In this document: positions 8,820 through 17,718 of the stretch, piece after piece
Layout of the letters: each line of letters starts with the position of its first letter
How positions within the stretch are numbered: the first letter of the stretch is position 1
NCBI GenBank assembly: GCA_951813575.1
Contig: OX638375.1
Location: 2,185,042 to 2,249,041 of the forward strand
Direction: 5' to 3'
DNA: 64,000 nt
Source: Candidatus Binatia bacterium
Lineage (GTDB): Bacteria > Desulfobacterota > Binatia > UBA9968 > JAJDTQ01
Notes under the pieces: generated by a model
What the model was told of the DNA's origin: nothing
Seen by the model: only the letters and a program-made list of their open reading frames with translations
Database searches by the model: none
Program-made: the position numbers and the translations under genes

Positions 8820-9797
8820 CTAAAGGAATCCCTTGTCCTGGTAGAAACTTCGCGCGCCCGGGTGCAGCGGAATGCCCAGAGGCCCGGCGTCGGTGTCCCG
8901 GCAAACCTCCCGGATGTTCAGCCGGTGGGCGTCCACAGGGATGTCGCTGCGGCGCCGGTAGATGGACTCGCAGAGGGAGTAGGCCATATCCTTGCTCAAC
9001 CACTTGTGGGTGATGACCGGCCAGCCGATGAAGTCCACGGTGCGTACGTCTTCCTTGAGACCGGGGAACCGCCGCCTGGGGATCACCGCGCGCTTGAACC
9101 CCAGGGCCTCCATGCCACGGATCACGTCCTCGTCGAGGTGGAGCACCTGGTAGCCGTTCTCCAGCGCGGCTTCGAGCCATTTCGTGGACAAGCCTTCGTC
9201 GAAGACCGCGTCCACGCGCCTGGCCTTGATGGACTCGATGCGCTTGGGCGAGGAAGGATGGGCGCACTCGTCGACCTCGCCGCCCCAGCGCGTGATCTTG
9301 CGGAACGTCAGTCCGTAGAGCGACATGATGGTGGAGATGGCATAGTGGGTGGAGTTGTCGATGCCCGCGGTCCGGGTGGAGACCCTGAGGGGTATCCTGT
9401 TCTTGACGATGTCCCGGACCGAGCGGACTCCAAGCTCCGCCGACACCACAAAGGCGATTCGGTCCCAGGAGGGGAAGCTGGCCAGCGCCCGCAGGGGCAG
9501 CGCCTCCTTGTAGTATCCCTTGCCGCGGTAGCACATGGTGGCGATGACCGAGGGGTTGACCTGGGATACGTCCACGCGGCGCTTCCCCACCTCGATGGGC
9601 GTCTTCATGCCGCCCAGGAACTCGCCGTGGACGCCGAACCGGAGCGGCGGGAAGATGTTGTCTTCCTCGTCGGTGGAGCGGATGGACACGTCGAGGGCCA
9701 CGCCCAGGTCGAGCTTGCGGTCGGCGTAGACCCCGGCGGCCATCTCCAGCATCGTTTTGACCCGCTTCATCCGTGAATTCGGTTTCTGTTGCGCCAT
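8820..9797 (-). CDS. TAXI-family solute receptor-like protein without signal peptide
   Basis: A 325-aa periplasmic-binding-protein fold of the TRAP-associated extracytoplasmic immunogenic type: VGKRRVDVSQVNPSVIATMCYRG, ALASFPSWDRIAFVVS, SVRDIVKNRIPLRVSTR, RIESIKARRVDAVFDEG. The ATG at 9797 is preceded by AAAGGGGG. From this start there is no hydrophobic leader, and TRAP membrane subunits are absent, so it may be cytosolic or a sensor rather than a transporter receptor. It is divergent from the M20 peptidase gene. Confidence 0.65.
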   Translation of the reverse strand: MAQQKPNSRMKRVKTMLEMAAGVYADRKLDLGVALDVSIRSTDEEDNIFPPLRFGVHGEFLGGMKTPIEVGKRRVDVSQVNPSVIATMCYRGKGYYKEALPLRALASFPSWDRIAFVVSAELGVRSVRDIVKNRIPLRVSTRTAGIDNSTHYAISTIMSLYGLTFRKITRWGGEVDECAHPSSPKRIESIKARRVDAVFDEGLSTKWLEAALENGYQVLHLDEDVIRGMEALGFKRAVIPRRRFPGLKEDVRTVDFIGWPVITHKWLSKDMAYSLCESIYRRRSDIPVDAHRLNIREVCRDTDAGPLGIPLHPGARSFYQDKGFL

Positions 9798-9922
9798 CCG
9801 GTCCCCCTTTGAATGTTCCTGACCGTGTATCAAATAGCGCGGCCGCCCGCTAACCGGCGCGACAAGGCGGTCGGAACGCCCTCCGCCGGTGGTGTTCCTT
9901 GCAGTCCCGTGACCCCTCAAGT

Positions 9923-11182
9923 ATGAATAATCCCATGAGCGACACCGCACAGCGCCTCAAGGACATCATCGACGACGACCGGCAGGATCTGGTCCAGTTG
10001 TGCCTGGAACTGGGGGGCATGCCGAGCCCGCACGCCAACGAAAGGGCCCTTGGCGAGGCCACGGTGGCATGGCTCGAGCGAAACGGCATCGAGAGCTGGC
10101 TCCAGTGGATCACCGACGAAAGCGTCAACGCCGTCGGGATGATCCGGGGCTCGGGCGACGGCTCCAGCCTCATCCTCAACGCCCACATGGACACCGGCCC
10201 GGAGCTGGCGGCAGACGCCTCCGAGGCGGACGTGCGGATGGAGGGAGCGTGGGTGGACGGCGACCTGATGTACGGCAAGGGCCTCATCAACGACAAGGCC
10301 CAGCTCTGCGCCTTCATGATCGCGACCAGGGCCATCAAGAAGGCCGGCGTCGCGCTCGGCGGCGACTTGTACGTCACCGGCGTCGCCTTCGAGACCGGCG
10401 AGCCGTCGGTAGACGACACCCAGGGGGTGAATTTTCCGGGCGAGGGCTTCGGCGCCTGGTGGTTGATCAACCGCGGCGTCACCGCCGACTACGCCCTCGT
10501 CGGGGAGACCTCCGGATTCGGCATCATCATGGGCGAATGCGGTGCGGTATGGCTCAAGATCCGCTGCAAGGGGCGCGAGCTGTACACGCCGCGGCTGGTC
10601 CGGGGGGAGTCCCTGCGCGAGCATCCCAACCCCTACATCAAGATGGCTCATGCGGTGACGGCGCTGGAACAGTGGGCCATCAACTACGAGCACGAGGCGC
10701 GCTTCGAGTTTCCCGGCGGCACCATGATCCCCAAGGCTCAGGTGGCCGCGGTGCGCGGAGGCCCCGGCTACTGCGATATCTACTTTGACGTGCGCATCGT
10801 GCCCAAGACCGATCCCCAGCACATCAAGCGCGAGATCGAGGGGGTGATGGCGACCCTGGACTTCGACTCCGAGGTGTCGGTCTACCAGTATTCCAGGGGG
10901 CACGTGGCGCGGAACGCCGACATGCTCATCGACTCCATCGACCAGGCCCACCGCGACGTCATGGGCGCCGACCCCCCGGCGCCGCCCTCGGCCGAGATCA
11001 GCATGTGGCGGGACATGAACATGTTCAACGAGATGGGGATTCCGGCCGTATGCTACGGGCCGCCGCGGCAGAAGGAGACCATCAGTCAGGCGCGGAACCG
11101 CGCCATGAAGATCGACGATCTCGTTGCCGCGACCAAGGTGTACGCGCTCACGATCCTGTCGGTATGCGGAGAAGCGAAGTGA
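9923..11182 (+). CDS. M20-family (ArgE/DapE/ACY1-type) metallopeptidase or amidohydrolase
   Basis: Dizinc amide hydrolase, about 419 aa. Metal-site motifs are visible: LILNAHMDTGP (His/Asp), the YGKGLINDKAQLCAF segment, FETGEPSVDD near the catalytic glutamate, and a dimerisation lid (GYCDIYFDVRIVPKTDP). The C-terminal part ends PAVCYGPPRQKETISQARN. The start is taken at ATG 9923; ATG 9935 is also possible and neither has a strong ribosome site. Substrates in this family range from N-acyl amino acids to peptides; none can be assigned. Followed 12 bp later by apaG. Confidence 0.82.
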   Translation: MNNPMSDTAQRLKDIIDDDRQDLVQLCLELGGMPSPHANERALGEATVAWLERNGIESWLQWITDESVNAVGMIRGSGDGSSLILNAHMDTGPELAADASEADVRMEGAWVDGDLMYGKGLINDKAQLCAFMIATRAIKKAGVALGGDLYVTGVAFETGEPSVDDTQGVNFPGEGFGAWWLINRGVTADYALVGETSGFGIIMGECGAVWLKIRCKGRELYTPRLVRGESLREHPNPYIKMAHAVTALEQWAINYEHEARFEFPGGTMIPKAQVAAVRGGPGYCDIYFDVRIVPKTDPQHIKREIEGVMATLDFDSEVSVYQYSRGHVARNADMLIDSIDQAHRDVMGADPPAPPSAEISMWRDMNMFNEMGIPAVCYGPPRQKETISQARNRAMKIDDLVAATKVYALTILSVCGEAK

Positions 11183-11194
11183 GGGGAGGTTGCC

Positions 11195-11584
11195 TTGGGT
11201 AACTCGAAGGCGGTCACACGCGGGGTCCGGGTCGAGGTCAGCACCGAATACGACCCCAACCGTTCTTTCCCCGAGCACAACCGCTGGTTCTATCTCTACA
11301 CGGTGGAGATCAGCAACGAAGGCTCGGAAACCGTGCAGCTCGTGAGCCGCCACTGGATCATCACCGACGCCTCCGGCCACGTGGAGGAGGTCAAGGGACC
11401 GGGAGTGGTGGGCGAAAGCCCCGTGCTGGAAGAGGGTGAGTCCTTCGAGTACACCTCCGGCTGCCCGCTGTCGACGCCCTACGGCACCATGCACGGCACC
11501 TACCAGATGGTCACCTCCGACGGCGACCGCTTCGACGCCCAGATCGCCGAGTTCGTGCTCGGCGAGCCGCGGTCGCTGCACTAG
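11195..11584 (+). CDS. apaG: ApaG-domain protein
   Basis: A 129-aa immunoglobulin-like ApaG fold, full length for the family. Typical motifs: HNRWFYLYTVEISNEGSETVQL, SRHWIITDASG, the glycine-rich GVVGESPVLEEGESFEYTSG, and TPYGTMHGTYQM. ApaG is linked to Co2+ resistance and diadenosine-tetraphosphate-related metabolism in enterobacteria, but the molecular role remains unclear. The start is TTG at 11195 behind GGGGAGGT (11183-11190). Probably co-transcribed with the M20 gene. Confidence 0.92.
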   Translation: MGNSKAVTRGVRVEVSTEYDPNRSFPEHNRWFYLYTVEISNEGSETVQLVSRHWIITDASGHVEEVKGPGVVGESPVLEEGESFEYTSGCPLSTPYGTMHGTYQMVTSDGDRFDAQIAEFVLGEPRSLH

Positions 11585-11708
11585 CCAGCGTAGTTTCGTC
11601 CTATTAAAGCCCGACCACGGGTTTTCCAGCGATTCGTACGAACCATCTGTAAATTTCCGCGAATTTCGCGGATATTCACATATACAACCCGGGGAACGCC
11701 CGAACCGA

Positions 11709-11763
11709 AAGGGGCGGAACCTCCCCTCGCGGCTCATTGCCGCGAGGATCCGTTCCGCCCCTT
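11709..11763. terminator. Strong bidirectional hairpin between apaG and the molybdopterin gene
   Basis: Outer arms AAGGGGCGGAAC (11709-11720) and GTTCCGCCCCTT (11752-11763) pair perfectly, and a second perfect stem lies inside (CTCGCGGC...GCCGCGAG, about 11726-11747). It sits between two convergent genes in an otherwise gene-free stretch (11585-11790). The T-runs are short, but the position and the 12-bp GC stem support termination in both directions. Confidence 0.65.
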
Positions 11764-11790
11764 GTCGGCGTGCTATCCGGTCCAGCCGGT

Positions 11791-14019
11791 CTAGCTCTTC
11801 CGGCTCAATGCTTCGAATACCTTCTCGGACGTGATCGGCAGCGACGTGATGCGCACGCCGCAGGCATCGGCCACGGCGTTGGCGATGGCGCCGGCCGTGG
11901 GGATGTTGGCGGTCTCGCCGATGGCCATGCTGTTGTAGGGGCCGGGGCCGCGCTTGTGCTCCGTCACCAGGGTGGTCAGCTCCGGGACGTCCCGGACCGT
12001 GGGGATCTTGTAGTCGCCGAAGTTGGCGGTGGTGACCTTGCCGTCGTCCACCATGAGGTGCTCCATCAGGCCGTAGCCGATGCCGGTCATGCTGGCGCCC
12101 TCGATCTGGCCCTGGTGCATGAGCGGGTTCAGGATGGTGCCGGTGCTGTGGCTCGTGACCAGCCGCTTGAGGTCGATGTTGCCGGTCTCGGGGTCCACCT
12201 CCACCTCGGCGATCTGCGCGCACATGGCGGCATCCGCCACCTTGGAGGTGTCGTCGTAGAGCCCCTCGGTCTCGATGGCCGAGCCCTTGGCCTTGACCAC
12301 GTCGGCGTAGCTCATGCCGCGGTCGGCGCTCTTGTGCACCACCTGTCCGTCGGCAAGGTCGAGGTCCTCCCTGGGCACGTCCAGCGCGTTGGCGCCGGCT
12401 TCCAGGAGCTCCTCCCGCGTCTTCATGATGCCGTCGTAGCCGGCGTTGCCGTAGACCCGGGTACCGCGGCTGCCGCCGAGGCCGGAGTCCTGGATGCCGG
12501 CGCTGGTGTCGAAGTGCTCGAACTTGATGTTCTCGGCCGGGATCTTGAGCTCCTGCTCCGCCATCTGCTCCAGCAGCGTGAAGGTGCCGACGCCCTGGTC
12601 CAGCATGGCCGATGACACCGTCAGGGTGCCGGTGTCGTCGAGCCTGAACTTCACCAGCCCCTTGCCGCCGTTCACCGACCACTGCACGAGGCCGATGCCC
12701 CGGCCCACGTTCTTGGGCCGCGGCTCAAAGTACTTGACCTCGTCGAGGGCCTTGTCGAAGACCGCGTGGGAGCCGACATAGTCCACTTTCTCGCCCACGG
12801 GCGAGTCGGCGACGCCCTCCAGCAGGTTCTTCTTGCGCAGCTCCGCCGGGTTCATGCCCAGCGCCTCGGCCAGCAGGTCGAGCTGGCTCTCGTTGGCGAA
12901 GAAGCCCTGCGGGTCGCCCGGCGAGCGCATGTGCCCGCACGGCACCTGGTTGGTGTACACCATGTGCTCTTCCACGAAGGTGTTGGGCATGTTGTAGGGG
13001 CCGGGGGACTTCTGCGGCCCGCCGAGGATGCCGTTGGGCTTGAACGCGCAGTAGGCGCCGGTGTCGAAAATGAAGTCCATGTGATGGGCGGTGATGGTGC
13101 CGTCCTTCTTTGCCCCGGTCTTGACCTTGATGATGGAGGCATGGCGCGGGTTGCCGGCGATGAACTCCTCGTCGTAGTCCATGACGATCTTGACCGGCCG
13201 GCCGCCGCTCTTCTTCGACAGCGAGTAGCACAGGGCGATGTCCATGAAGTCGCCCTTGCCGCCGAAGTCGCCGCCGATGTAGCAGGGATGCACAACGATG
13301 GACTCGGGGTCCACCTGCACCGCGGCGGCTACCTGGCCGCGGATGCCGTAGGGCACCTTGCTGCAGGCCCAGATCTCGGCCGCGCCCGTGGCCGGGTCGG
13401 TCCTGGCCACGCAGGAATGCGGCTCGATGTAGGCCTGGTGGACCTTGGGCGTGGTGAAGGTGTTCTCGACGATGATGTCCGCCTCCTCGAACCCCTTCTC
13501 GATGTCGCCCTTTTCCCAGTTGACGTAGATCACCCGGTTGGTGGGGCCGTCGAGCTTCTGGGGCAGGCCCTTGTAGGTGTGGACGTCGGGGTGCAGCAGC
13601 GGCGACGAGGACTCCATGGCCTCGACGGGATCGAGCACGGGATCCATTTCCTCATACTCGACCTCGATGAGCGCGGCGGCTTCCTCGGCCGCATCTTCCG
13701 TCTCGGCGGAGACCGCCGCCACCTTCTCGCCGATGAAGCGCACGATGCCGTCCGCCACGATGGGCATGTCCACCACGCGCCGGCCGATGCGCAAGCCGGC
13801 GACGTCCTCGCCGGTGAGGATGCCGACGACGCCGGGCACCTTCATGGCCTTGCTGGTGTCGATGCTCTTGATGCGGCCATAGGAAATGGGGCTGCGCAGG
13901 ATCTTGCCCCAGAGCATGTCCGGGAACGTGACGTCCACGGCGTACTTGGCCTTGCCGCTTACCTTGTACTCACCATCGATGCGGGGTGTGGGAACCCCCA
14001 CGCTGTGCTTTTCCGCCAT
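11791..14019 (-). CDS. Xanthine dehydrogenase-family molybdopterin-binding subunit (lone)
   Basis: Large Mo-cofactor subunit, 742 aa, full length. Order: N-terminal RIDGEYKVSGKAKYAVDVTFPDMLWG, RVIYVNWEKGD, VHPCYIGGDFGGKGDF (pterin loop), CGHMRSPGDPQGFFANE, a QG motif (MLDQGVGTFTLLEQMA), and the C-terminal catalytic-glutamate region AIGETANIPTAGAIANAV. The usual 2Fe-2S and FAD subunit genes are not in the neighbourhood, so either they are encoded elsewhere or the enzyme is unusual. The substrate-pocket segment RSPGDPQ differs from both common CO-dehydrogenase-type motifs. A modABC importer lies 24 kb away. Confidence 0.85.
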   Translation of the reverse strand: MAEKHSVGVPTPRIDGEYKVSGKAKYAVDVTFPDMLWGKILRSPISYGRIKSIDTSKAMKVPGVVGILTGEDVAGLRIGRRVVDMPIVADGIVRFIGEKVAAVSAETEDAAEEAAALIEVEYEEMDPVLDPVEAMESSSPLLHPDVHTYKGLPQKLDGPTNRVIYVNWEKGDIEKGFEEADIIVENTFTTPKVHQAYIEPHSCVARTDPATGAAEIWACSKVPYGIRGQVAAAVQVDPESIVVHPCYIGGDFGGKGDFMDIALCYSLSKKSGGRPVKIVMDYDEEFIAGNPRHASIIKVKTGAKKDGTITAHHMDFIFDTGAYCAFKPNGILGGPQKSPGPYNMPNTFVEEHMVYTNQVPCGHMRSPGDPQGFFANESQLDLLAEALGMNPAELRKKNLLEGVADSPVGEKVDYVGSHAVFDKALDEVKYFEPRPKNVGRGIGLVQWSVNGGKGLVKFRLDDTGTLTVSSAMLDQGVGTFTLLEQMAEQELKIPAENIKFEHFDTSAGIQDSGLGGSRGTRVYGNAGYDGIMKTREELLEAGANALDVPREDLDLADGQVVHKSADRGMSYADVVKAKGSAIETEGLYDDTSKVADAAMCAQIAEVEVDPETGNIDLKRLVTSHSTGTILNPLMHQGQIEGASMTGIGYGLMEHLMVDDGKVTTANFGDYKIPTVRDVPELTTLVTEHKRGPGPYNSMAIGETANIPTAGAIANAVADACGVRITSLPITSEKVFEALSRKS

Positions 14020-14125
14020 TGGCTCACCTCTGAAGGTTGTTGAAATTGAAGTGCATTAAGCCCGAAAATGATCCATCTTGCATAACACACGCACCGGTCG
14101 ATGTGTACCGGCCCCGGACCCGATC

Positions 14126-14150
14126 CCGCCCCGGACCCGATCCGGGGCGG
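14126..14150. repeat. GC-rich palindrome, REP-like
   Basis: CCGCCCCGGA and TCCGGGGCGG form a perfect 10-bp stem around CCCGA, preceded by a partial second copy (14111-14125). It belongs to the CCCCGGA...TCCGGGG type of dispersed palindromes and lies in the divergent region between the molybdopterin gene and the SUMF1-like gene. Confidence 0.6.
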
Positions 14151-14170
14151 CACACAGAAAGGCAGGAGGT

Positions 14171-14782
14171 ATGAGCATGCACTCCGGTATCGACACGTCC
14201 GCCGTCACCCGGTTCCTGCGCCTGGGGCTCGCGCTGCTGCTGATCACCGCCGCGGCCGGAGCCCGCCAGGCCCTCTCCGACGTTCTGGACCCCGCCGAGG
14301 TGACCAACCACGAGTACCGGGAATTCATCCGCGCCACCGGGCGTGCGGCGCCCGAGCATTGGCATGAAGGCTCATACGCGGACGGCCTGGCTTCGGCGCC
14401 CGTGGTGCTGGTGACCTGGCACGATGCGGTGGCCTATTGCCGCTGGGCGGGCGGAAAGCGGTTGCCGGCCGTGGCGGAATGGCTGGCCGCGTGCAACGGC
14501 GGCGACCTGACCAAGGAGGGCGATATCTGGGAATGGACGGCAACGGAGGTGGGCGCGGAGGGCGACCCCTTCAAGGCCTTGTGCGGACCATTGGGTACCT
14601 GCGACTGCTCCCACCGGTACCGGCCTCATTGGCTGAACGAGGTGAAGGGATTCCGGTGCGCCCGGGACCGGCCGCCCCTGACGCTCGAACGAAAACGGCC
14701 CGGCAGTGGGTACTGCCGGGCCGGGGATGTTGCTGTCGCCGATCTCGCCCGGGTCAGACCAGCCGGCTCTCCGGGAACATGA
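14171..14782 (+). CDS. Shortened SUMF1/FGE-domain protein
   Basis: A 203-aa secreted protein with an N-terminal hydrophobic leader ([22 protein letters not shown]) and a formylglycine-generating-enzyme-like domain: [46 protein letters not shown], then IWEWTAT and VKGFRCARD. Full FGE domains are roughly 250 aa; here the segment between AEW and WEWT is very short, so the domain is internally deleted and probably inactive. The ATG at 14171 follows CAGGAGGT. The last codons run through the terminator of the convergent EutA-like gene and overlap its end by 29 bp. Confidence 0.65.
   Translation: MSMHSGIDTSAVTRFLRLGLALLLITAAAGARQALSDVLDPAEVTNHEYREFIRATGRAAPEHWHEGSYADGLASAPVVLVTWHDAVAYCRWAGGKRLPAVAEWLAACNGGDLTKEGDIWEWTATEVGAEGDPFKALCGPLGTCDCSHRYRPHWLNEVKGFRCARDRPPLTLERKRPGSGYCRAGDVAVADLARVRPAGSPGT
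14691..14723 (-). terminator. Rho-independent terminator of the EutA-like gene
   Basis: On the minus strand an 11-bp perfect stem (CGGCCCGGCAG / CTGCCGGGCCG) with a 6-nt loop is followed by TTTTC. It lies just past the stop of the minus-strand EutA-like gene and inside the end of the convergent SUMF1-like reading frame. Confidence 0.75.
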
Positions 14783-16274
14783 ACGAGCGGATGGTGACCG
14801 GGATGACCTCGGTGACGCCCATGGCGTTGCCCACGTCGATGAAGTCCAGGTCGCCCACGTCGATGCCGTCGACGGCGATGACCTCGGGAACGACCTTCAG
14901 CTCTTCCTTGAGGATGCCGCCGAGGGATTTGGCCACGTCCATGTCCAGGATCAGGAACACGTCCAGATCCTCGTCCTGCGGCTCCTCCGCTTCGTTGACC
15001 ACCGCGGCAATGCCTTCGGCCACGCGCCGGATGAACTTGTAGTTGGGCACGCCCTCGAGGCCCAGGGCCAGCGCCAGACCCGCCTTGTACTTCTCCAGGT
15101 CGAACTTGGCCAGCGCCGTCCGGATGGTGCCCTGGATATCGGAATTCTCGTCGATCAGGGCCTTGACCACCTGCAGGCCGTAGACCGGAAGCGGCGTCTC
15201 GCTGGAGATGTAGCTGGTGTTGCCGCTGGCCTGGATCGTGTATTCGCCCGCGCCGATGACGGTGGCGCGGATGCCTTCCGTGGGCTCCTTGACCAGGTCC
15301 GCCCGGTTGAGCTCGGCGATGTGATCACGGATTTCCTTGCCCAGGAACGGTCCGACGTCGCCGTAGGACGGGGTGTCGTGGTCGTAGACGTGCTCGGAAA
15401 CGCCGCCGGAGAAGACGATGTGGTCGATGCTGTTCAGACCGTCGTAGTCCGGTAGCTGATCGGTTACCAGCAGGTGGGTCTCCAGGTCGGAAAGCGGCTT
15501 CGCCTGGATCACGCTGAAGAGGTAGTTTCCCATATACGCGGCGAACGCTCTCTTGAGGTCGTCGGTAATGGTCTGGCCCACCTCCACCGGCATGCCCAGT
15601 TCCTTGGTGATGAACTTGGCCGGGAGCTCGACCCGCGTCACCACGTTGTCTTCGTCGAACGCGATGAGACGGGCGCCAACGCTGATGGCCGCGGTCTGGG
15701 TTACCGTTCCATCCCGGATGACCGACAGCTTGGTGGTGCCGCCGCCCATGTCGATGTTGAGCACGGTGGCGTTCGCCGACTTCGACAGGTCCACCGCGCC
15801 GCAGCCGTAGGCCGCGAGCAGCGCCTCGTGGTTGGGTCCCGCGGACGCGCAGATGAACTTGCCGGAGTCCTTGGCGAAATACTCGAGGATCGGCCGGGAG
15901 TTCTCCTTGTTCAGGGCCTCCCCGGTGATCACCACGGCGCCGGTGTCGATGTCGTCGTGGGTGTAGCCGGCCACGCGGTAGGACTCGTGTATGAAGTCCT
16001 CCACCTTGGCCGTGTCGATGAGGGTCCCCGAGCTGTACGGCGTCAGCATGATGGGCGAACGGTACAGCACCTCCCGGTCGGTCACCCTGAACCGGGCCGA
16101 GAGTCCGGCCCCTTCCCGTCTGAGGGTCAGATGGGAGAAGACCAGGTGCGAGGTGGAGGAGCCGATGTCGATGCCCACGCTGGTGAGCGAGAACATCTCG
16201 ACCCCTTCGATGTCCTCCACGATGGCATCGGGGCCTGGGTGAAAGTGTTCGGGATTGTCGGCGTCGTCGTGCAT
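14754..16274 (-). CDS. eutA: EutA-family reactivating factor (ethanolamine ammonia-lyase reactivase-like)
   Basis: A 506-aa ASKHA-type ATPase. EutA removes damaged cobalamin from ethanolamine ammonia-lyase. Family signatures: [68 protein letters not shown], the phosphate loop [16 protein letters not shown], and [15 protein letters not shown]. Length matches the family. The lyase genes eutB and eutC are not in the window; instead a double-cupin gene lies 27 bp upstream in the same direction. Either the lyase is elsewhere or this homologue serves another enzyme. Confidence 0.82.
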   Translation of the reverse strand: MHDDADNPEHFHPGPDAIVEDIEGVEMFSLTSVGIDIGSSTSHLVFSHLTLRREGAGLSARFRVTDREVLYRSPIMLTPYSSGTLIDTAKVEDFIHESYRVAGYTHDDIDTGAVVITGEALNKENSRPILEYFAKDSGKFICASAGPNHEALLAAYGCGAVDLSKSANATVLNIDMGGGTTKLSVIRDGTVTQTAAISVGARLIAFDEDNVVTRVELPAKFITKELGMPVEVGQTITDDLKRAFAAYMGNYLFSVIQAKPLSDLETHLLVTDQLPDYDGLNSIDHIVFSGGVSEHVYDHDTPSYGDVGPFLGKEIRDHIAELNRADLVKEPTEGIRATVIGAGEYTIQASGNTSYISSETPLPVYGLQVVKALIDENSDIQGTIRTALAKFDLEKYKAGLALALGLEGVPNYKFIRRVAEGIAAVVNEAEEPQDEDLDVFLILDMDVAKSLGGILKEELKVVPEVIAVDGIDVGDLDFIDVGNAMGVTEVIPVTIRSFMFPESRLV

Positions 16275-16301
16275 GGCTTACTGTCTCTGAGTTCCTTGGA
16301 C

Positions 16302-17432
16302 CTACTGTTTTCCCATCCCCTTGGACCACTCGTAGTCGGGGTTGGTGTAGGCTTCCTCGTGCATGAGGCTCGTGGTGCCCCGCTTCGCCAACTCCTCCTC
16401 GAACTTGGCCCGGATGAAGGGATCCTCGTCCGGATACTCGATCTGGTCCTTGGCCCGGTCCTCGACCTTTTCCGCGTAGCCGTGGAACTGCATGGGCGGA
16501 TGGAACGCCAGGTACCGCGCGGGCGTGGTGCCGGCGTTGAAGTGCTGGTGGAACCACTTGTTGGGCGGCACGAAGACGCTCGCCTCGTGCCAGGGCACCA
16601 CGATCTTCTCCTTGCCCTCTTCCCACAGGATCGAGTAGCCCTCGCCCGCGGGAATGACGATGACCCGGCCCGGGCCGTGGCGGTGCGCCTTCTTGTAGGT
16701 ACGCGACGCGAACACCGACATGTGGCAGGAAAGCTCCGAGTTGGGGAATTCGATGAACACGCTGTGGCCGCCGGCGCCGCGCTTCTTGTTCTCGTCCAGC
16801 TTGTCCCAGGCTCTCATGTCCGGGAAGAAGTTGCCGTACCAGTAGACGCGCCGGTTCCAGACGTTCCACTTGCCGGAGTCCGTGACCATCTTGGCCTCGG
16901 AGTAGAACTCGCCTTCCTCGGAAGCGATGACGTCCTGGCCGGAAAACGGATTGTCGAAGAAGAAATCCGGATCGCCCACCGAGGACATGGCCAGCGGCAG
17001 GTAGTTGTAGTGCAGCAGCCGGACCACCTTGTCGCCCTGCATGTTGTTGATGGTGTAGTGGTAGTTGCGGGGGACGATGAACATGCTGTTGTTCTGCCAC
17101 TCGAAGGTCTTCTTGGTGCCGTTGTCGTCGCGCCACACCGTGGTGGTGCCGCGGCCTTCGACCACGTAGCACACCTCATCCAGGGCGAACCGTACCGGCG
17201 GACTCGACTCTCCGGGGGCGATCTCCTGGATCCAGGCGCCGGTGACGCCCTCCTGCCCCATGAGCTGCATGAAGGCCGCCTTGCACTTGCGGTCCTCCCA
17301 CCATTCGAGCTCGCAGGTGCGCAGGTCCCCGATGAAATACCCGGTGTGGATCGGAATCCCGAGGGCCTCCATCCAGTGGTCATAGGTGAACTTGGTCTTC
17401 TCTACGACGGCATCGCTGATATCTTCTCCCAT
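16302..17432 (-). CDS. Double-cupin protein, function unknown
   Basis: A 376-aa protein with two cupin halves. Half one contains the EIAPGESSPPVRFALDEVCYVVEGRG segment and a second beta motif with histidines (PRNYHYTINN, LLHYNYLPLA). Half two contains THKKAH-like RTYKKAHRHGPGRVIVIPAGEGY and PPNKWFHQHFNAG, which look like good metal ligands. The ATG at 17432 is preceded by AAGGAG; an upstream extension to 17558 has no such support. Transcribed into the EutA-like gene. It could be a dioxygenase, isomerase or sensor. Confidence 0.7.
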   Translation of the reverse strand: MGEDISDAVVEKTKFTYDHWMEALGIPIHTGYFIGDLRTCELEWWEDRKCKAAFMQLMGQEGVTGAWIQEIAPGESSPPVRFALDEVCYVVEGRGTTTVWRDDNGTKKTFEWQNNSMFIVPRNYHYTINNMQGDKVVRLLHYNYLPLAMSSVGDPDFFFDNPFSGQDVIASEEGEFYSEAKMVTDSGKWNVWNRRVYWYGNFFPDMRAWDKLDENKKRGAGGHSVFIEFPNSELSCHMSVFASRTYKKAHRHGPGRVIVIPAGEGYSILWEEGKEKIVVPWHEASVFVPPNKWFHQHFNAGTTPARYLAFHPPMQFHGYAEKVEDRAKDQIEYPDEDPFIRAKFEEELAKRGTTSLMHEEAYTNPDYEWSKGMGKQ

Positions 17433-17620
17433 GAGACAACTCCTTGAATTGAGATTGGCTGGAACTCGCGTCTTTGTGGAACAAGAATCGGGCCGGCGGT
17501 TTGCCCAGCCCGAGAAACAGGAAATACCTATATAGCGTCCCGCGGCACCGGGGGTCAAGACCGTCAGCCGGACCGGCCGTCCCGCCCGGGATGGGCCCGG
17601 AAACGACCCCGGGCCGCATA

Positions 17621-17650
17621 TTGACAGAACACACCTACTCTGTGAGACTT
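17621..17650 (+). promoter_or_regulatory. Candidate dxs promoter
   Basis: A perfect -35 box TTGACA (17621-17626) lies about 95 bp upstream of dxs in the divergent region between the cupin gene and dxs. No good -10 box is seen at the right distance (GAGACT at 17644 is the nearest), so this is tentative. Confidence 0.3.
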
Positions 17651-17718
17651 CAGTTGCTTACGGCGATAGGCTCCCCATAAAGGTTCTTTTTCTCGCCTTT
17701 GAAGAGGGAAGACCCATC

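Noticed and set aside
9917..12682. 921-codon open frame on the minus strand
   Set aside because: It runs antisense to the M20 peptidase and apaG genes and then in a wrong frame of the molybdopterin gene; it is Arg/Gly/His-rich with no family motifs, a shadow of high GC.
15474..17447. 657-codon open frame antisense to the EutA-like and cupin genes
   Set aside because: No recognisable domain, and both sense genes are well supported.
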